Shown in pieces: positions 5,868 to 12,669 of a stretch of 25,729 nt of DNA. The notes beneath the pieces were generated by a model. The model was not told the DNA's origin and made no database searches. It worked only from the letters and a program-made list of their open reading frames with translations. Position numbers and translations under genes: made by a program. Every line of letters starts with the position of its first letter. The first letter of the stretch is position 1. The stretch is from Anaerolinea thermophila (GTDB lineage Bacteria > Chloroflexota > Anaerolineae > Anaerolineales > Villigracilaceae): assembly GCA_020722305.1 (NCBI GenBank), contig DYLB01000007.1, positions 1-25,729 on the forward strand. The letters run 5' to 3'.

Positions 5868-8204
5868 CTATTCTCCCTCGGCGGACTTGGCGACCCGGCC
5901 GCCAGCCATGGGCAGCAGGACGCTGAAGGTCGAACCCTGTCCGAGAACGGTATCCACCCAGATGCGCCCGGATTGGGCCTCGGTCAGCGTGCGAGCGATG
6001 GACAGGCCGACGCCGGTATCGCCGATGCCCTGGATGAGGACGTTGTCGGCCCGGTACAGGCGGGAGAAGACCCGCGGCAGGTCCTCGGTCGGGATGCCGC
6101 CGCCGGTGTCGGTCACCTGGATCAGGACGAAATCCTGCCGGTCTTCCTTCTGGGTGCGGACCCGCAGGGTGATCGTGCCTTCGACCGGGGTGGCCGCCCC
6201 GGCGTTCTGGAGCAGGTGGATCAGGATTTGCTGCACGGCTTCCCGGTCGGCATAGATCGCCTCCATTGATTTGGGCAGGTCGAGCTGCATCGAGATGTTC
6301 TTCTCGCGCATCTGGCTGCCGGTGTAGGCCATGGCATTGTCAATGATCAGGTTCAGGTCAATCGGCTCGGGTTTGAGCGACATCAGCCCGGATTCGATGG
6401 TCGTGATTTGGATCAGGTCATCAATCAGGCTGCCGATCCGCTCGGTGGAGGCTTTGATGCGCTCGACGAATTTGCGCTGCAACGCCCCCAGGATGCCGAC
6501 CGATTCGCCCAGCAGCAGATCGGTGTAGCCGACGATGGAGGACATTGGCTGGCGCAGTTCCTGTGAAATGGAGGCGATGATCTCCGCCTGCTCGATGGAG
6601 AGGGACGACCTCTGCTGGCTTTCGAGTTCGACCATGCGCATGTTGGCCTGTGCCAACGAATTTTGCAGGTGGGCAACCTGCTCGAGGGTCAGGCGTAATT
6701 CGTGTTCGAGCTGCTGCTCGGAGGCGGCCGCTTTCCGGGCCTTGAGGGTCTCGATTTCCTTCTGGAGTTCCTCGATGGTCCGCTGCGACTCCTGCTGGAC
6801 GGCCAGGAGGGCTTCCGTGTTGGTGTTGTTCACCTGTTCGCTTTGGGCTTGGCGGATGGCGTTTTCCAGTTTTTTGGTCAGTTCTTCGTTCTGGCGCTGT
6901 AAATCCTGTATCTGGATGCGGGCGTGGTCATAGGCGCGCTGGATGTCGTATTGCTGTTTTTCGACCGCGCTGACCCGCTGCCCGCGCAGAATGATGGGGA
7001 CGAATGAGGCCGAGATATTTTGCAGGAAGGTCTGGTCTTCGGCGCTCCAGACCCGGTTGGAGTAGGGCGAGAGCAGCAACAGGCTGCCGAGCGGCTCTCC
7101 CTGCGGGTTGAGGATCGGGACGTTGAGCAGGTGACCGGGGTTGTTCAAGCCGAGCAGTTCGCTCAGGCCCTTCAGGTCGGGCGAGGTGCTGCTGGCCGGC
7201 AATCGTAACGGGCGGGCACGCTGCACCGCACTGGCGAGCAGGGGCATGGTGTCCCGGCTGAGGGTCGTGCCGGGCAGGTTCTCCTCCCGGATCAGGTCGA
7301 AACCGCTGGCAATGTGGAGTTTGTTGTCGTCGGCGAGATAGATCAGGAAGCACAGGTCCGCCAGCATGGCTTGGGCCACCGAGCGGGTGATGCCGTTGGC
7401 GATGTTCTCTTCGTCCAGTTCGGCAGCCAGGGCGAGCATGGCGTGCATCGTCTTCGGGTCGCTGCTGTAACGGCGGCGCTCGACGACCTGCTCCTCGGTG
7501 GCTTTGACGGTGGTCGGCCGGCTCGGCGTGGCCGGGAAGCGCTGGACCAGCGTCAACAGGATCGGGTAGGCGGCCATGTACGCCAGCCGGATGGCCCCCG
7601 AATAATCCCCCGGTTGGCCGACCAGCAGGTAGACCACGTGTCCCAGGGCGGCCAGGATTAGCAAAGCCACCGCGTTGCCCCATCCGTTCGGCTTGCGCAG
7701 AAAAAGCACCGCCGCGCCGAGCAGGATCAGCCCGATCGAGAAAGCCTGCCAAAACAGGTCTTGCGTGGAGCCGTTGAAATCGGTCACGCCCGCCGGGCGC
7801 TGTCCCCAACTGACCAGGCTGAAGACGAAAGCCGCGCCGGTCAGCAGGTTGAGCAAGGCTGTCCCGGCATCCGCCAGGCGGCTGGGTTCAGGGAAGGCCC
7901 ACAGCCAGATGAACCACGACAGGCTCATCACGATGAAGGCCCGGTCGAGGATCGGCAGCACGCTTTGGGGATTCAGAAGTCCCTGCCAGCCCAGGGCGCT
8001 GACGATGAACAATGTCACCTGGGCCAGGAGGAGCAGGCTCAGACCCACCACTGCCCGCCGCGCCTGGGGAAATTCGCTCGTCCGCCAGTGGTGGATGGCA
8101 CTTTGCAGCGCGCCTGCGATGGAGAAGGCCAGGACAATGTGATAGATCAGATTGCCCGGCGAGGTTGTAAGAAGCGTAAATATGGGGTCTAAGAGTGGGT
8201 TCAT
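5868..8204 (-). CDS. Membrane sensor histidine-kinase homologue (GAF, coiled coil, HATPase) lacking the phosphoacceptor His
   Basis: A 778-residue protein. About six or seven hydrophobic helices fill residues 15-225, followed by a GAF-like domain (about 250-410), a long Gln/Glu-rich coiled coil (about 413-540), a HisKA-like helical pair (about 538-605) and a HATPase domain (about 645-765). The ATP-binding boxes are intact: N box LLQNAGAATP, G1 DTGGGI and G2 GDTGVGLSIAR. The H box reads SISQELRQPM, so Gln548 (codon CAG at 6563-6561) replaces the usual phosphorylated His. Canonical autophosphorylation should fail; the protein may instead act in heterodimers, as a phosphatase, or as an ATP-dependent scaffold. 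No response regulator is nearby. I chose the ATG at 8204 because the upstream TTG at 8246 would place the predicted -10 box inside the gene. Confidence 0.85.
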   Translation of the reverse strand: MNPLLDPIFTLLTTSPGNLIYHIVLAFSIAGALQSAIHHWRTSEFPQARRAVVGLSLLLLAQVTLFIVSALGWQGLLNPQSVLPILDRAFIVMSLSWFIWLWAFPEPSRLADAGTALLNLLTGAAFVFSLVSWGQRPAGVTDFNGSTQDLFWQAFSIGLILLGAAVLFLRKPNGWGNAVALLILAALGHVVYLLVGQPGDYSGAIRLAYMAAYPILLTLVQRFPATPSRPTTVKATEEQVVERRRYSSDPKTMHAMLALAAELDEENIANGITRSVAQAMLADLCFLIYLADDNKLHIASGFDLIREENLPGTTLSRDTMPLLASAVQRARPLRLPASSTSPDLKGLSELLGLNNPGHLLNVPILNPQGEPLGSLLLLSPYSNRVWSAEDQTFLQNISASFVPIILRGQRVSAVEKQQYDIQRAYDHARIQIQDLQRQNEELTKKLENAIRQAQSEQVNNTNTEALLAVQQESQRTIEELQKEIETLKARKAAASEQQLEHELRLTLEQVAHLQNSLAQANMRMVELESQQRSSLSIEQAEIIASISQELRQPMSSIVGYTDLLLGESVGILGALQRKFVERIKASTERIGSLIDDLIQITTIESGLMSLKPEPIDLNLIIDNAMAYTGSQMREKNISMQLDLPKSMEAIYADREAVQQILIHLLQNAGAATPVEGTITLRVRTQKEDRQDFVLIQVTDTGGGIPTEDLPRVFSRLYRADNVLIQGIGDTGVGLSIARTLTEAQSGRIWVDTVLGQGSTFSVLLPMAGGRVAKSAEGE

Positions 8205-8219
8205 GGGATTCGCACCAAA

Positions 8220-8225
8220 ATTATA
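8220..8225 (-). promoter_or_regulatory. Predicted -10 box of the kinase-LysM-LCP operon
   Basis: A perfect TATAAT on the minus strand (8225-8220) lies 15 bases upstream of the kinase ATG, so the leader would be about 9 bases, too short for a normal ribosome-binding site. The -35 region is weak (GATTGC at 17 bases). Just upstream, two direct AATCGTG repeats (8245-8251 and 8256-8262) and the palindrome AAATCG-tg-CGATTT (8255-8268) could be an activator or repressor site. Confidence 0.45.
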
Positions 8226-8392
8226 GCACGGATGCGCTACCCGCAATCGTGATTAAATCGTGCGATTTCAGCCTGTATCCCCAGGGCGGTCACGAATGAT
8301 GAGGACGTTGCAGGGCGACCGGCTCGTGCTTGCCTTCCGGCGAACAGGAGCGCACGTCTCCTCGAAAAGAACCTTCGTGACTGTGGGTATTA

Positions 8393-8398
8393 TATAAT
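8393..8398 (+). promoter_or_regulatory. Predicted -10 box giving a leaderless TPR-gene mRNA
   Basis: A perfect TATAAT ends at 8398, and the ATG begins at 8405, exactly where transcription would start (seven bases after the last base of the -10). No ribosome-binding site fits between them. No convincing -35 box is seen at the usual distance. Confidence 0.5.
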
Positions 8399-8404
8399 AG
8401 GCCC

Positions 8405-9796
8405 ATGTTGCGTTTCCGGGTTCATCTGATCGTGTTGGCTATCGCCGCGCTGGTCGCGGTCCCGGTTGTCCTCTCGACCGAAAGGATTTACCGGCAGGCC
8501 GTCGCCCTGTCCGAAACTTCGCCGCTCGAAGCGGCCCGGCTTTTCGAGCGGGCAGCGCGCCTCCGCCCCTGGGACCCGTCGCTGTGGGAGTTGGCCGGGG
8601 CCGGGGCTTACGCCGGCGGCGATTACCCTGAAGCCGTGCGCCTGTTCGAAATTGCCCGCGGCCAGAATGCCTTGACCGGCCCGCGCTGGGACGATCTCGG
8701 CCTGGCATATTGGAACCTGGGCCAGACCGAAAATGCCCTGCGCGCCTGGCAGGAGGCCCTCCGGGTTTCCGGCCCGCAGCCGAAACTTTACCTGCGCCTG
8801 GCGAATTATTACTACCTCTCCGGCGAGAGGCAGGCTGAGCAGGAGGCCCTGACGAACCTGGCGGCGCTCGATCCTGACAATGCGGAGGCGCGCTACCGCC
8901 TCGGGCTTTTGCTGACCGCCTCCGACCTGGAATCGGCCCTCGATCACCTCCTGGCCGCCTCCCGCCTGGACGAGAAGTATGCTCCCGCTGTGGACGCGCT
9001 GCGCCGCGCCCTCAACCTGTCCCGCGTGCAAGACGATCCGGCCCGGGCGAAGATCATCCTCGGCCAGGGACTCGCCTCGGTGGACGAGTGGGCGCTGGCT
9101 CAGGTCATGTTCGAGCAGGCCGTCGGCGCGGACGCGGGAAACGCCGCGGCCTGGGCCTGGCTCGGGTTGGCGAAGCAGACCAACGGTCAGGAAGGAAGCG
9201 GGGAGATGGACCAGGCCCTCGCTCTGGATTCCCAATCCGCCGACATCCAGGCCCAGCGCGGCCTCTATTTCGAGCGCGCCGGGGATTGGGAAAAGGCCGA
9301 AGAATCCTACCTCGAAGCCGTCCGGCTCGACCCGTCCGACCCGGCCTGGCACGCCGCCCTCGGGCAGACGTACTCCCACCTCGGCGACCTGCCGCTGGCC
9401 CTGGCCTACTACAAGCGCGCCGCCGAACTCGCCCCGAACGAGACCGACTATTGGCGCTTGCTGGCCGTTTTTTGCGCCCGCAACGGCGTCTACCTCGAAG
9501 ACGAGGGCCTGCCCGCAGCCGTCAAAGCCCGCGACCTGGCCCCAAATGACCCCGCCGCGCTGGATGCGGTCGGCTGGGTCTTCTTCAGTATGGAAAACCT
9601 GGAGATGGCGCAGGAATATTTCAGCCGGGCGCTCGAAGCCGGCCCCGATTTCACGCTGGCCTGGCTCCATCAGGGGCAGGCGTATCTCGCCTTGGGAAAC
9701 CTTGAGGCCGCCTACGCCGCCCTGCAAAACGCCGCCCAGGATGACGGCCCAATCGGCGAGGAAGCCCGCCGGATTCTCTCGAGGGTGTTTCCATGA
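8405..9796 (+). CDS. Tetratricopeptide-repeat protein with N-terminal membrane anchor
   Basis: A 463-residue protein with an N-terminal hydrophobic segment (about residues 5-24, signal anchor or uncleaved signal) followed almost entirely by TPR-type helical pairs. Clear units include ARLFERAARLRPWDPSLW, AVRLFEIARGQNALTGPRW, ALRAWQEALRVSG, AEESYLEAVRLDPSDPAW, ALAYYKRAAELAPNETDYW and AQEYFSRALEAGPDF. TPR solenoids bind protein partners; the anchor suggests it works at the outer face of the membrane. No enzymatic motif is visible. The start ATG lies directly at the predicted transcription start. Its stop overlaps the next gene's ATG by four bases, so the lipoprotein downstream may be its partner. 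The specific role is unknown. Confidence 0.85.
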   Translation: MLRFRVHLIVLAIAALVAVPVVLSTERIYRQAVALSETSPLEAARLFERAARLRPWDPSLWELAGAGAYAGGDYPEAVRLFEIARGQNALTGPRWDDLGLAYWNLGQTENALRAWQEALRVSGPQPKLYLRLANYYYLSGERQAEQEALTNLAALDPDNAEARYRLGLLLTASDLESALDHLLAASRLDEKYAPAVDALRRALNLSRVQDDPARAKIILGQGLASVDEWALAQVMFEQAVGADAGNAAAWAWLGLAKQTNGQEGSGEMDQALALDSQSADIQAQRGLYFERAGDWEKAEESYLEAVRLDPSDPAWHAALGQTYSHLGDLPLALAYYKRAAELAPNETDYWRLLAVFCARNGVYLEDEGLPAAVKARDLAPNDPAALDAVGWVFFSMENLEMAQEYFSRALEAGPDFTLAWLHQGQAYLALGNLEAAYAALQNAAQDDGPIGEEARRILSRVFP

Positions 9797-10494
9797 TGAT
9801 AAAATCAGCCTCCATGCTCTCCAATGTCGTGTCACTACGATGGACGAAGCGGTCTCCTCGGGTTTTGTTCGCTCTGTCCTTCCTCGTCCTGGCTGCGCTG
9901 GCTTGCAGCATGGCCGAACTCAGCGTTTCGATGGCGGAACCGGGCAGCCTGCTCTTCAGCGACGACTTCTCCGACCGCTCCGGCGGCTGGACCCGCGTCT
10001 CGAACGAGGGCGGCACGGTTGGCTACGACAACGGCGTGTTCCGCATCCTGGTCAACCGCCCCGGCTACAACTACTGGGCCACCCCCGGCCTCGACCTGGC
10101 CGACGCCCGCATCGAAGTGGACGCCGGGCGCTTCGCCGGGCCGGTCTCGAACCGCATCGGGCTGGTCTGCCGTTACCAGGACGATAAAAATTATTATTTC
10201 TTCGTCATCAGCAGCGACGGCTTCTACGCGGTCGGCAAGGTCAGCGGCGGCGAGACTGTCCACCTGGGGCAGGACGAGATGCAGTCCTCCCAGGCGATCA
10301 AGACCGACAATCCGGTCAATCACCTGCGGGCCGACTGCGTTGGCGACAGCCTGACTTTTTACGTCAACGGCTTCCCGGTGGCGCTGGTCCACGACGACCA
10401 ATTCACCCGCGGCGATGTCGGCCTGCTGGCCGGCGCGTTCGATGAGACCGGCGTGGACGTGATTTTCGATGATTTTGTGGTGATCAAGCCGTGA
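9793..10494 (+). CDS. Lipoprotein with a concanavalin-like (laminin-G/DUF1080-type) beta-sandwich
   Basis: A 233-residue exported protein. After a basic N-terminal stretch, a hydrophobic segment ends in lipobox LAAC-like LALAC (Cys38), so it is probably lipid-anchored. The mature part (about residues 52-232) starts LLFSDDFSDRSGGW and ends VDVIFDDFVVIKP. This pattern of FSDDF..., YWATPGLDLADARIEV, NRIGLVCRYQD, LTFYVNGFPV and GDVGLLAG is typical of carbohydrate- or surface-binding jelly-roll domains. No catalytic residues can be assigned. The ATG overlaps the TPR stop (ATGA), and its own stop overlaps the mtaB GTG (GTGA). Initiation may also occur at the second ATG (9796) or a later one (9814); the signal peptide would be intact in each case. 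Confidence 0.8.
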   Translation: MMIKSASMLSNVVSLRWTKRSPRVLFALSFLVLAALACSMAELSVSMAEPGSLLFSDDFSDRSGGWTRVSNEGGTVGYDNGVFRILVNRPGYNYWATPGLDLADARIEVDAGRFAGPVSNRIGLVCRYQDDKNYYFFVISSDGFYAVGKVSGGETVHLGQDEMQSSQAIKTDNPVNHLRADCVGDSLTFYVNGFPVALVHDDQFTRGDVGLLAGAFDETGVDVIFDDFVVIKP

Positions 10495-11762
10495 AAGTTT
10501 TCCTGGATTCCATCGGCTGCCGCCTGAACCAGTCCGAGATAGAGACGATGGCGCGCCAGTTCCGGGCGGCCGGGCACGAGATCGTGGCCGAAGCGGGGGA
10601 GGCGGACCTGAGCGTGGTCAATACCTGCTCGGTGACGGCCGCGGCTGCGGCCGATTCCCGCTCGAAGCTCCGTTCCGCCGCCCGGAGCGGGACGGGGGAA
10701 GTGGTTGCTACCGGCTGTTGGGCGACTCTCGTCCCCCAGCACGCCCTGGACTTGCCCGGCGTGACCCGCGTGGTCGCCAACGACCGCAAGGATTTTCTCG
10801 TATCCGAAATCCTGAATTTTGAACCGGCAAGCTTCGACATTGAACCCTTGAGCCGGATCCCGCTCCCCGGCCTGCGCCAGCGGACGCGGGCCTTCATCAA
10901 GGTGCAGGACGGCTGCGACAACGCCTGTACCTTTTGCGTCACGACCATCGCCCGCGGCCCGGGGCGGTCGCGTCCCATCCCCGAGGTGCTGGCCGACATC
11001 CGCTCTGCCCTGGACGGGGACACAAAGGAAGTCGTGCTGACCGGCGTCCATCTCGGCTCGTGGGGCCAGGAGTGGGGCATGCGCCTGAGCGCATTGGTCG
11101 AGGCCATCCTGTCCGAGACCGATGTGCCGCGCCTGCGCCTGTCCTCGCTGGAGCCGTGGGACCTGTCGCCGGAGTTCTTTGCCCTGTGGGAGAATCCGCG
11201 TCTCATGCCGCACCTGCACCTGCCGCTCCAGTCCGGCAGCGACACCGTCCTGCGGCGGATGGCGCGCAAGACCACGCGAGAGTCCTTCCGCCAGTTGGCC
11301 GCCGCGGCCCGGGAGGTCATGCCCGAGGTCGCTCTGACCACCGACGTGATCGCCGGTTTCCCTGGCGAGACCGAAGCCGAGTTCGCCGAAACGTTGGAGT
11401 TCATCCGTGAGATGGATTTTGCCGGGGGGCACGTCTTCACCTACTCGCCCCGCCAGGGTACGCCCGCGGCCCGGATGAAGAACCACCTGCCGAAGGAACT
11501 CCGCAAACAGCGCAACGCCGTCCTGCGCCAGGCCTTCGCCGAAATGGGCGAGGCTTACCGGCGAAAATTCCTCGGGCGGAAGTTGGCCGTTTTATGGGAA
11601 GCCTGCGCCCAGGTCAATGACCAGGGCTGGCAGATGGAAGGCCTGAGCGGGAACTACATCCGGGTCACCGCCACGGCTCCGGGTCCGCGCTGGAACGTGG
11701 TGGATGAGGTGGAACTGACAGGGGTAAATGGAGACGGGCTGGTAGGGAGTATCCGGGCTTGA
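10491..11762 (+). CDS. mtaB: tRNA (t6A37) C2-methylthiotransferase MtaB
   Basis: A 423-residue radical-SAM methylthiotransferase that would convert t6A to ms2t6A at position 37 of ANN-decoding tRNAs. The N-terminal UPF0004 domain carries the three cluster cysteines Cys10 (SIGCRLNQSE), Cys46 (NTCSVT) and Cys76 (TGCWATL). The radical-SAM core follows with CDNACTFC (Cys142, Cys146, Cys149). LHLPLQSGSDTVLRRMARK and TDVIAGFPGETEAEF are further family blocks. A TRAM-like RNA-binding tail covers about residues 360-423. The SIGCRLNQSE form of the first motif fits the MtaB/YqeV branch more than MiaB or RimO. The GTG start overlaps the lipoprotein stop by four bases, so translation is coupled to two surface-protein genes with no obvious functional link. 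Confidence 0.92.
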   Translation: MKVFLDSIGCRLNQSEIETMARQFRAAGHEIVAEAGEADLSVVNTCSVTAAAAADSRSKLRSAARSGTGEVVATGCWATLVPQHALDLPGVTRVVANDRKDFLVSEILNFEPASFDIEPLSRIPLPGLRQRTRAFIKVQDGCDNACTFCVTTIARGPGRSRPIPEVLADIRSALDGDTKEVVLTGVHLGSWGQEWGMRLSALVEAILSETDVPRLRLSSLEPWDLSPEFFALWENPRLMPHLHLPLQSGSDTVLRRMARKTTRESFRQLAAAAREVMPEVALTTDVIAGFPGETEAEFAETLEFIREMDFAGGHVFTYSPRQGTPAARMKNHLPKELRKQRNAVLRQAFAEMGEAYRRKFLGRKLAVLWEACAQVNDQGWQMEGLSGNYIRVTATAPGPRWNVVDEVELTGVNGDGLVGSIRA

Positions 11763-11812
11763 TCCGGTTTTGGCGGGCTTAAGCCGCGCCTCCACGGCGG
11801 CCACAACAACAA

Positions 11813-12019
11813 ATGCAGCGACATCTCGGACGCGCTGGCCAACCCGAGCCGGAACCATTCTCAGCCCTCGGTTACGATCCCAAGGAGACCCGCAACGGCA
11901 GGCCGCTGTGCGCATCTTGCCATAAGCTGAAAAAGAACGTGAGTTTCTACAAGCTGCACGACAAACACGTCAAAGACAAGAAGATCGCCTGCGCTGAACG
12001 CCACACCTTCACCCGCTAA
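11813..12019 (+). CDS. Small hypothetical protein with possible zinc ribbon (doubtful)
   Basis: A 68-residue open frame in the 398-base gap between mtaB and the antitoxin. The second half has a CASC pair (residues 36-39) and a later Cys and His in IACAERHTFTR, separated by a Lys/His-rich stretch. This recalls the zinc ribbons at the N-terminus of some transposases, though the expected fourth Cys is missing. No ribosome-binding site precedes the ATG, and the first half looks non-specific. It could be a transposase remnant or chance. A terminator 48 bases downstream is its only supporting context. A weak imperfect hairpin at 11772-11790 follows mtaB. Confidence 0.3.
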   Translation: MQRHLGRAGQPEPEPFSALGYDPKETRNGRPLCASCHKLKKNVSFYKLHDKHVKDKKIACAERHTFTR

Positions 12020-12066
12020 CGGCAAGGGAGTCTCCTGGAAGCGACGACTCGCCCTGATCGGAAAAC

Positions 12067-12100
12067 AACCGTCCTGCCAGTCTTCTGGCAAGACGGTTTT
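12067..12100 (+). terminator. Rho-independent terminator
   Basis: AACCGTCCTGCCAG (12067-12080) pairs with CTGGCAAGACGGTT (12085-12098) around a TCTT loop, with one internal mismatch. The T-run at 12097-12100 is only four bases long. It would end transcripts from mtaB and the small ORF before the toxin-antitoxin pair. Confidence 0.7.
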
Positions 12101-12138
12101 CAATGCCTGGAAAATAATGATGCGCCCGGCCTCGCGGG

Positions 12139-12155
12139 TATAATTGTTTTGGAGG
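12139..12155 (+). promoter_or_regulatory. -10 box and ribosome-binding site of the toxin-antitoxin operon
   Basis: A perfect TATAAT (12139-12144) is followed by GGAGG (12151-12155), five bases before the ATG at 12161. Transcription should start near 12151, within the ribosome-binding site, so the leader is very short. No good -35 box is seen, as is common where an antitoxin complex controls the promoter. Confidence 0.5.
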
Positions 12156-12160
12156 TTGCT

Positions 12161-12385
12161 ATGATTGGAACAAAGATTTCTGACTTAACTGTGGATGAAT
12201 TCCGAAGCCTTGTGCGTGAAACCGTGCGTCAAACTCTGGCAGAATTGTTGAGCGACCCTGATGAAGGCTTGGTCTTACAGAATGGGGTGGAATCTGCCCT
12301 GAAGCATTCGATCAAGGCCGTCAAAGAAGGTGCTCCAACCTACGATGCGGAGGAAGCAGCCAAACGGTTGGGGCTTGAATGGTAA
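12161..12385 (+). CDS. RelB/ParD-type antitoxin
   Basis: A 74-residue acidic/basic helical protein. Features seen are an N-terminal strand and helix (MIGTKISDLTVDEFRSLVRETVRQTLAELL), a DP-rich turn and a C-terminal amphipathic segment ending in AAKRLGLEW. This matches small antitoxins next to RelE/ParE toxins, which bind the operon promoter with the N-terminal part and wrap the toxin with the C-terminal part. The ATG has a strong GGAGG site; the TTG four codons upstream is rejected because it overlaps that site. The stop overlaps the toxin ATG (12379), as in many such operons. The region is visibly more AT-rich than its neighbours, suggesting acquisition. With the toxin frameshifted, the antitoxin may now be solitary. 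Confidence 0.75.
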   Translation: MIGTKISDLTVDEFRSLVRETVRQTLAELLSDPDEGLVLQNGVESALKHSIKAVKEGAPTYDAEEAAKRLGLEW

Positions 12386-12647
12386 CGTATCGGGTTAAAT
12401 TCACGGTGGCTGCCCTGGGCAGCTTGAACGTTTGGATAAGTCCGTTTCGCAACAGGTTTTCAAAAAATTACGTTGGCTGGCCGATCATTTTGATGAGGCT
12501 GAACCAATTTCACTGACGGGAAATTTAAAGCGCGTCTACAAATTGCGGGTAGGGGACTATCGGGTTCTGTACACTTTTAGCAAAAAAGAAACCACGATAA
12601 CCGTTCACCTCGTCCAGCACCGGAGCGAGGTATACAAGACCAAATAG
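12379..12647 (+). pseudogene. RelE/ParE-family toxin disrupted by a -1 frameshift
   Basis: The ATG at 12379, overlapping the antitoxin stop, opens with MVTYRVKFTVAAL, a typical RelE-fold first strand. The rest of the toxin is in another frame from about 12420: QLERLDKSVSQQVFKKL, then LTGNLKRVYKLRVGDYRVLYTF and HLVQHRSEVYKTK to 12647. Restoring one base near 12415-12419 (CTG-GG-CAG to CTG-nGG-CAG) would give a continuous protein of about 89 residues of normal family length. RelE-type toxins cleave mRNA at the ribosome; ParE-type poison gyrase. The intact C-terminal part lacks the first beta strand and probably has no activity unless it starts at the TTG at 12432. A sequencing or assembly error is the main alternative, since the rest of the gene shows no decay. 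Confidence 0.75.
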
Positions 12648-12669
12648 CATCCGTGTTGCCCCGAAACCC

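Noticed and set aside
8390..9835. A 481-codon open frame on the minus strand opposite the TPR gene
   Set aside because: It is an antisense shadow caused by high third-position GC. The plus strand encodes clear TPR repeats, and the minus translation has no recognisable domain or ribosome-binding site.
10359..11486. A 375-codon minus-strand frame opposite mtaB
   Set aside because: It is the shadow of a clearly conserved radical-SAM gene on the plus strand.
12405..12435. Programmed frameshift in the toxin gene
   Set aside because: There is no classical slippery heptamer with a downstream structure, and family members are not known to need one. A simple deletion or sequence error is more economical.
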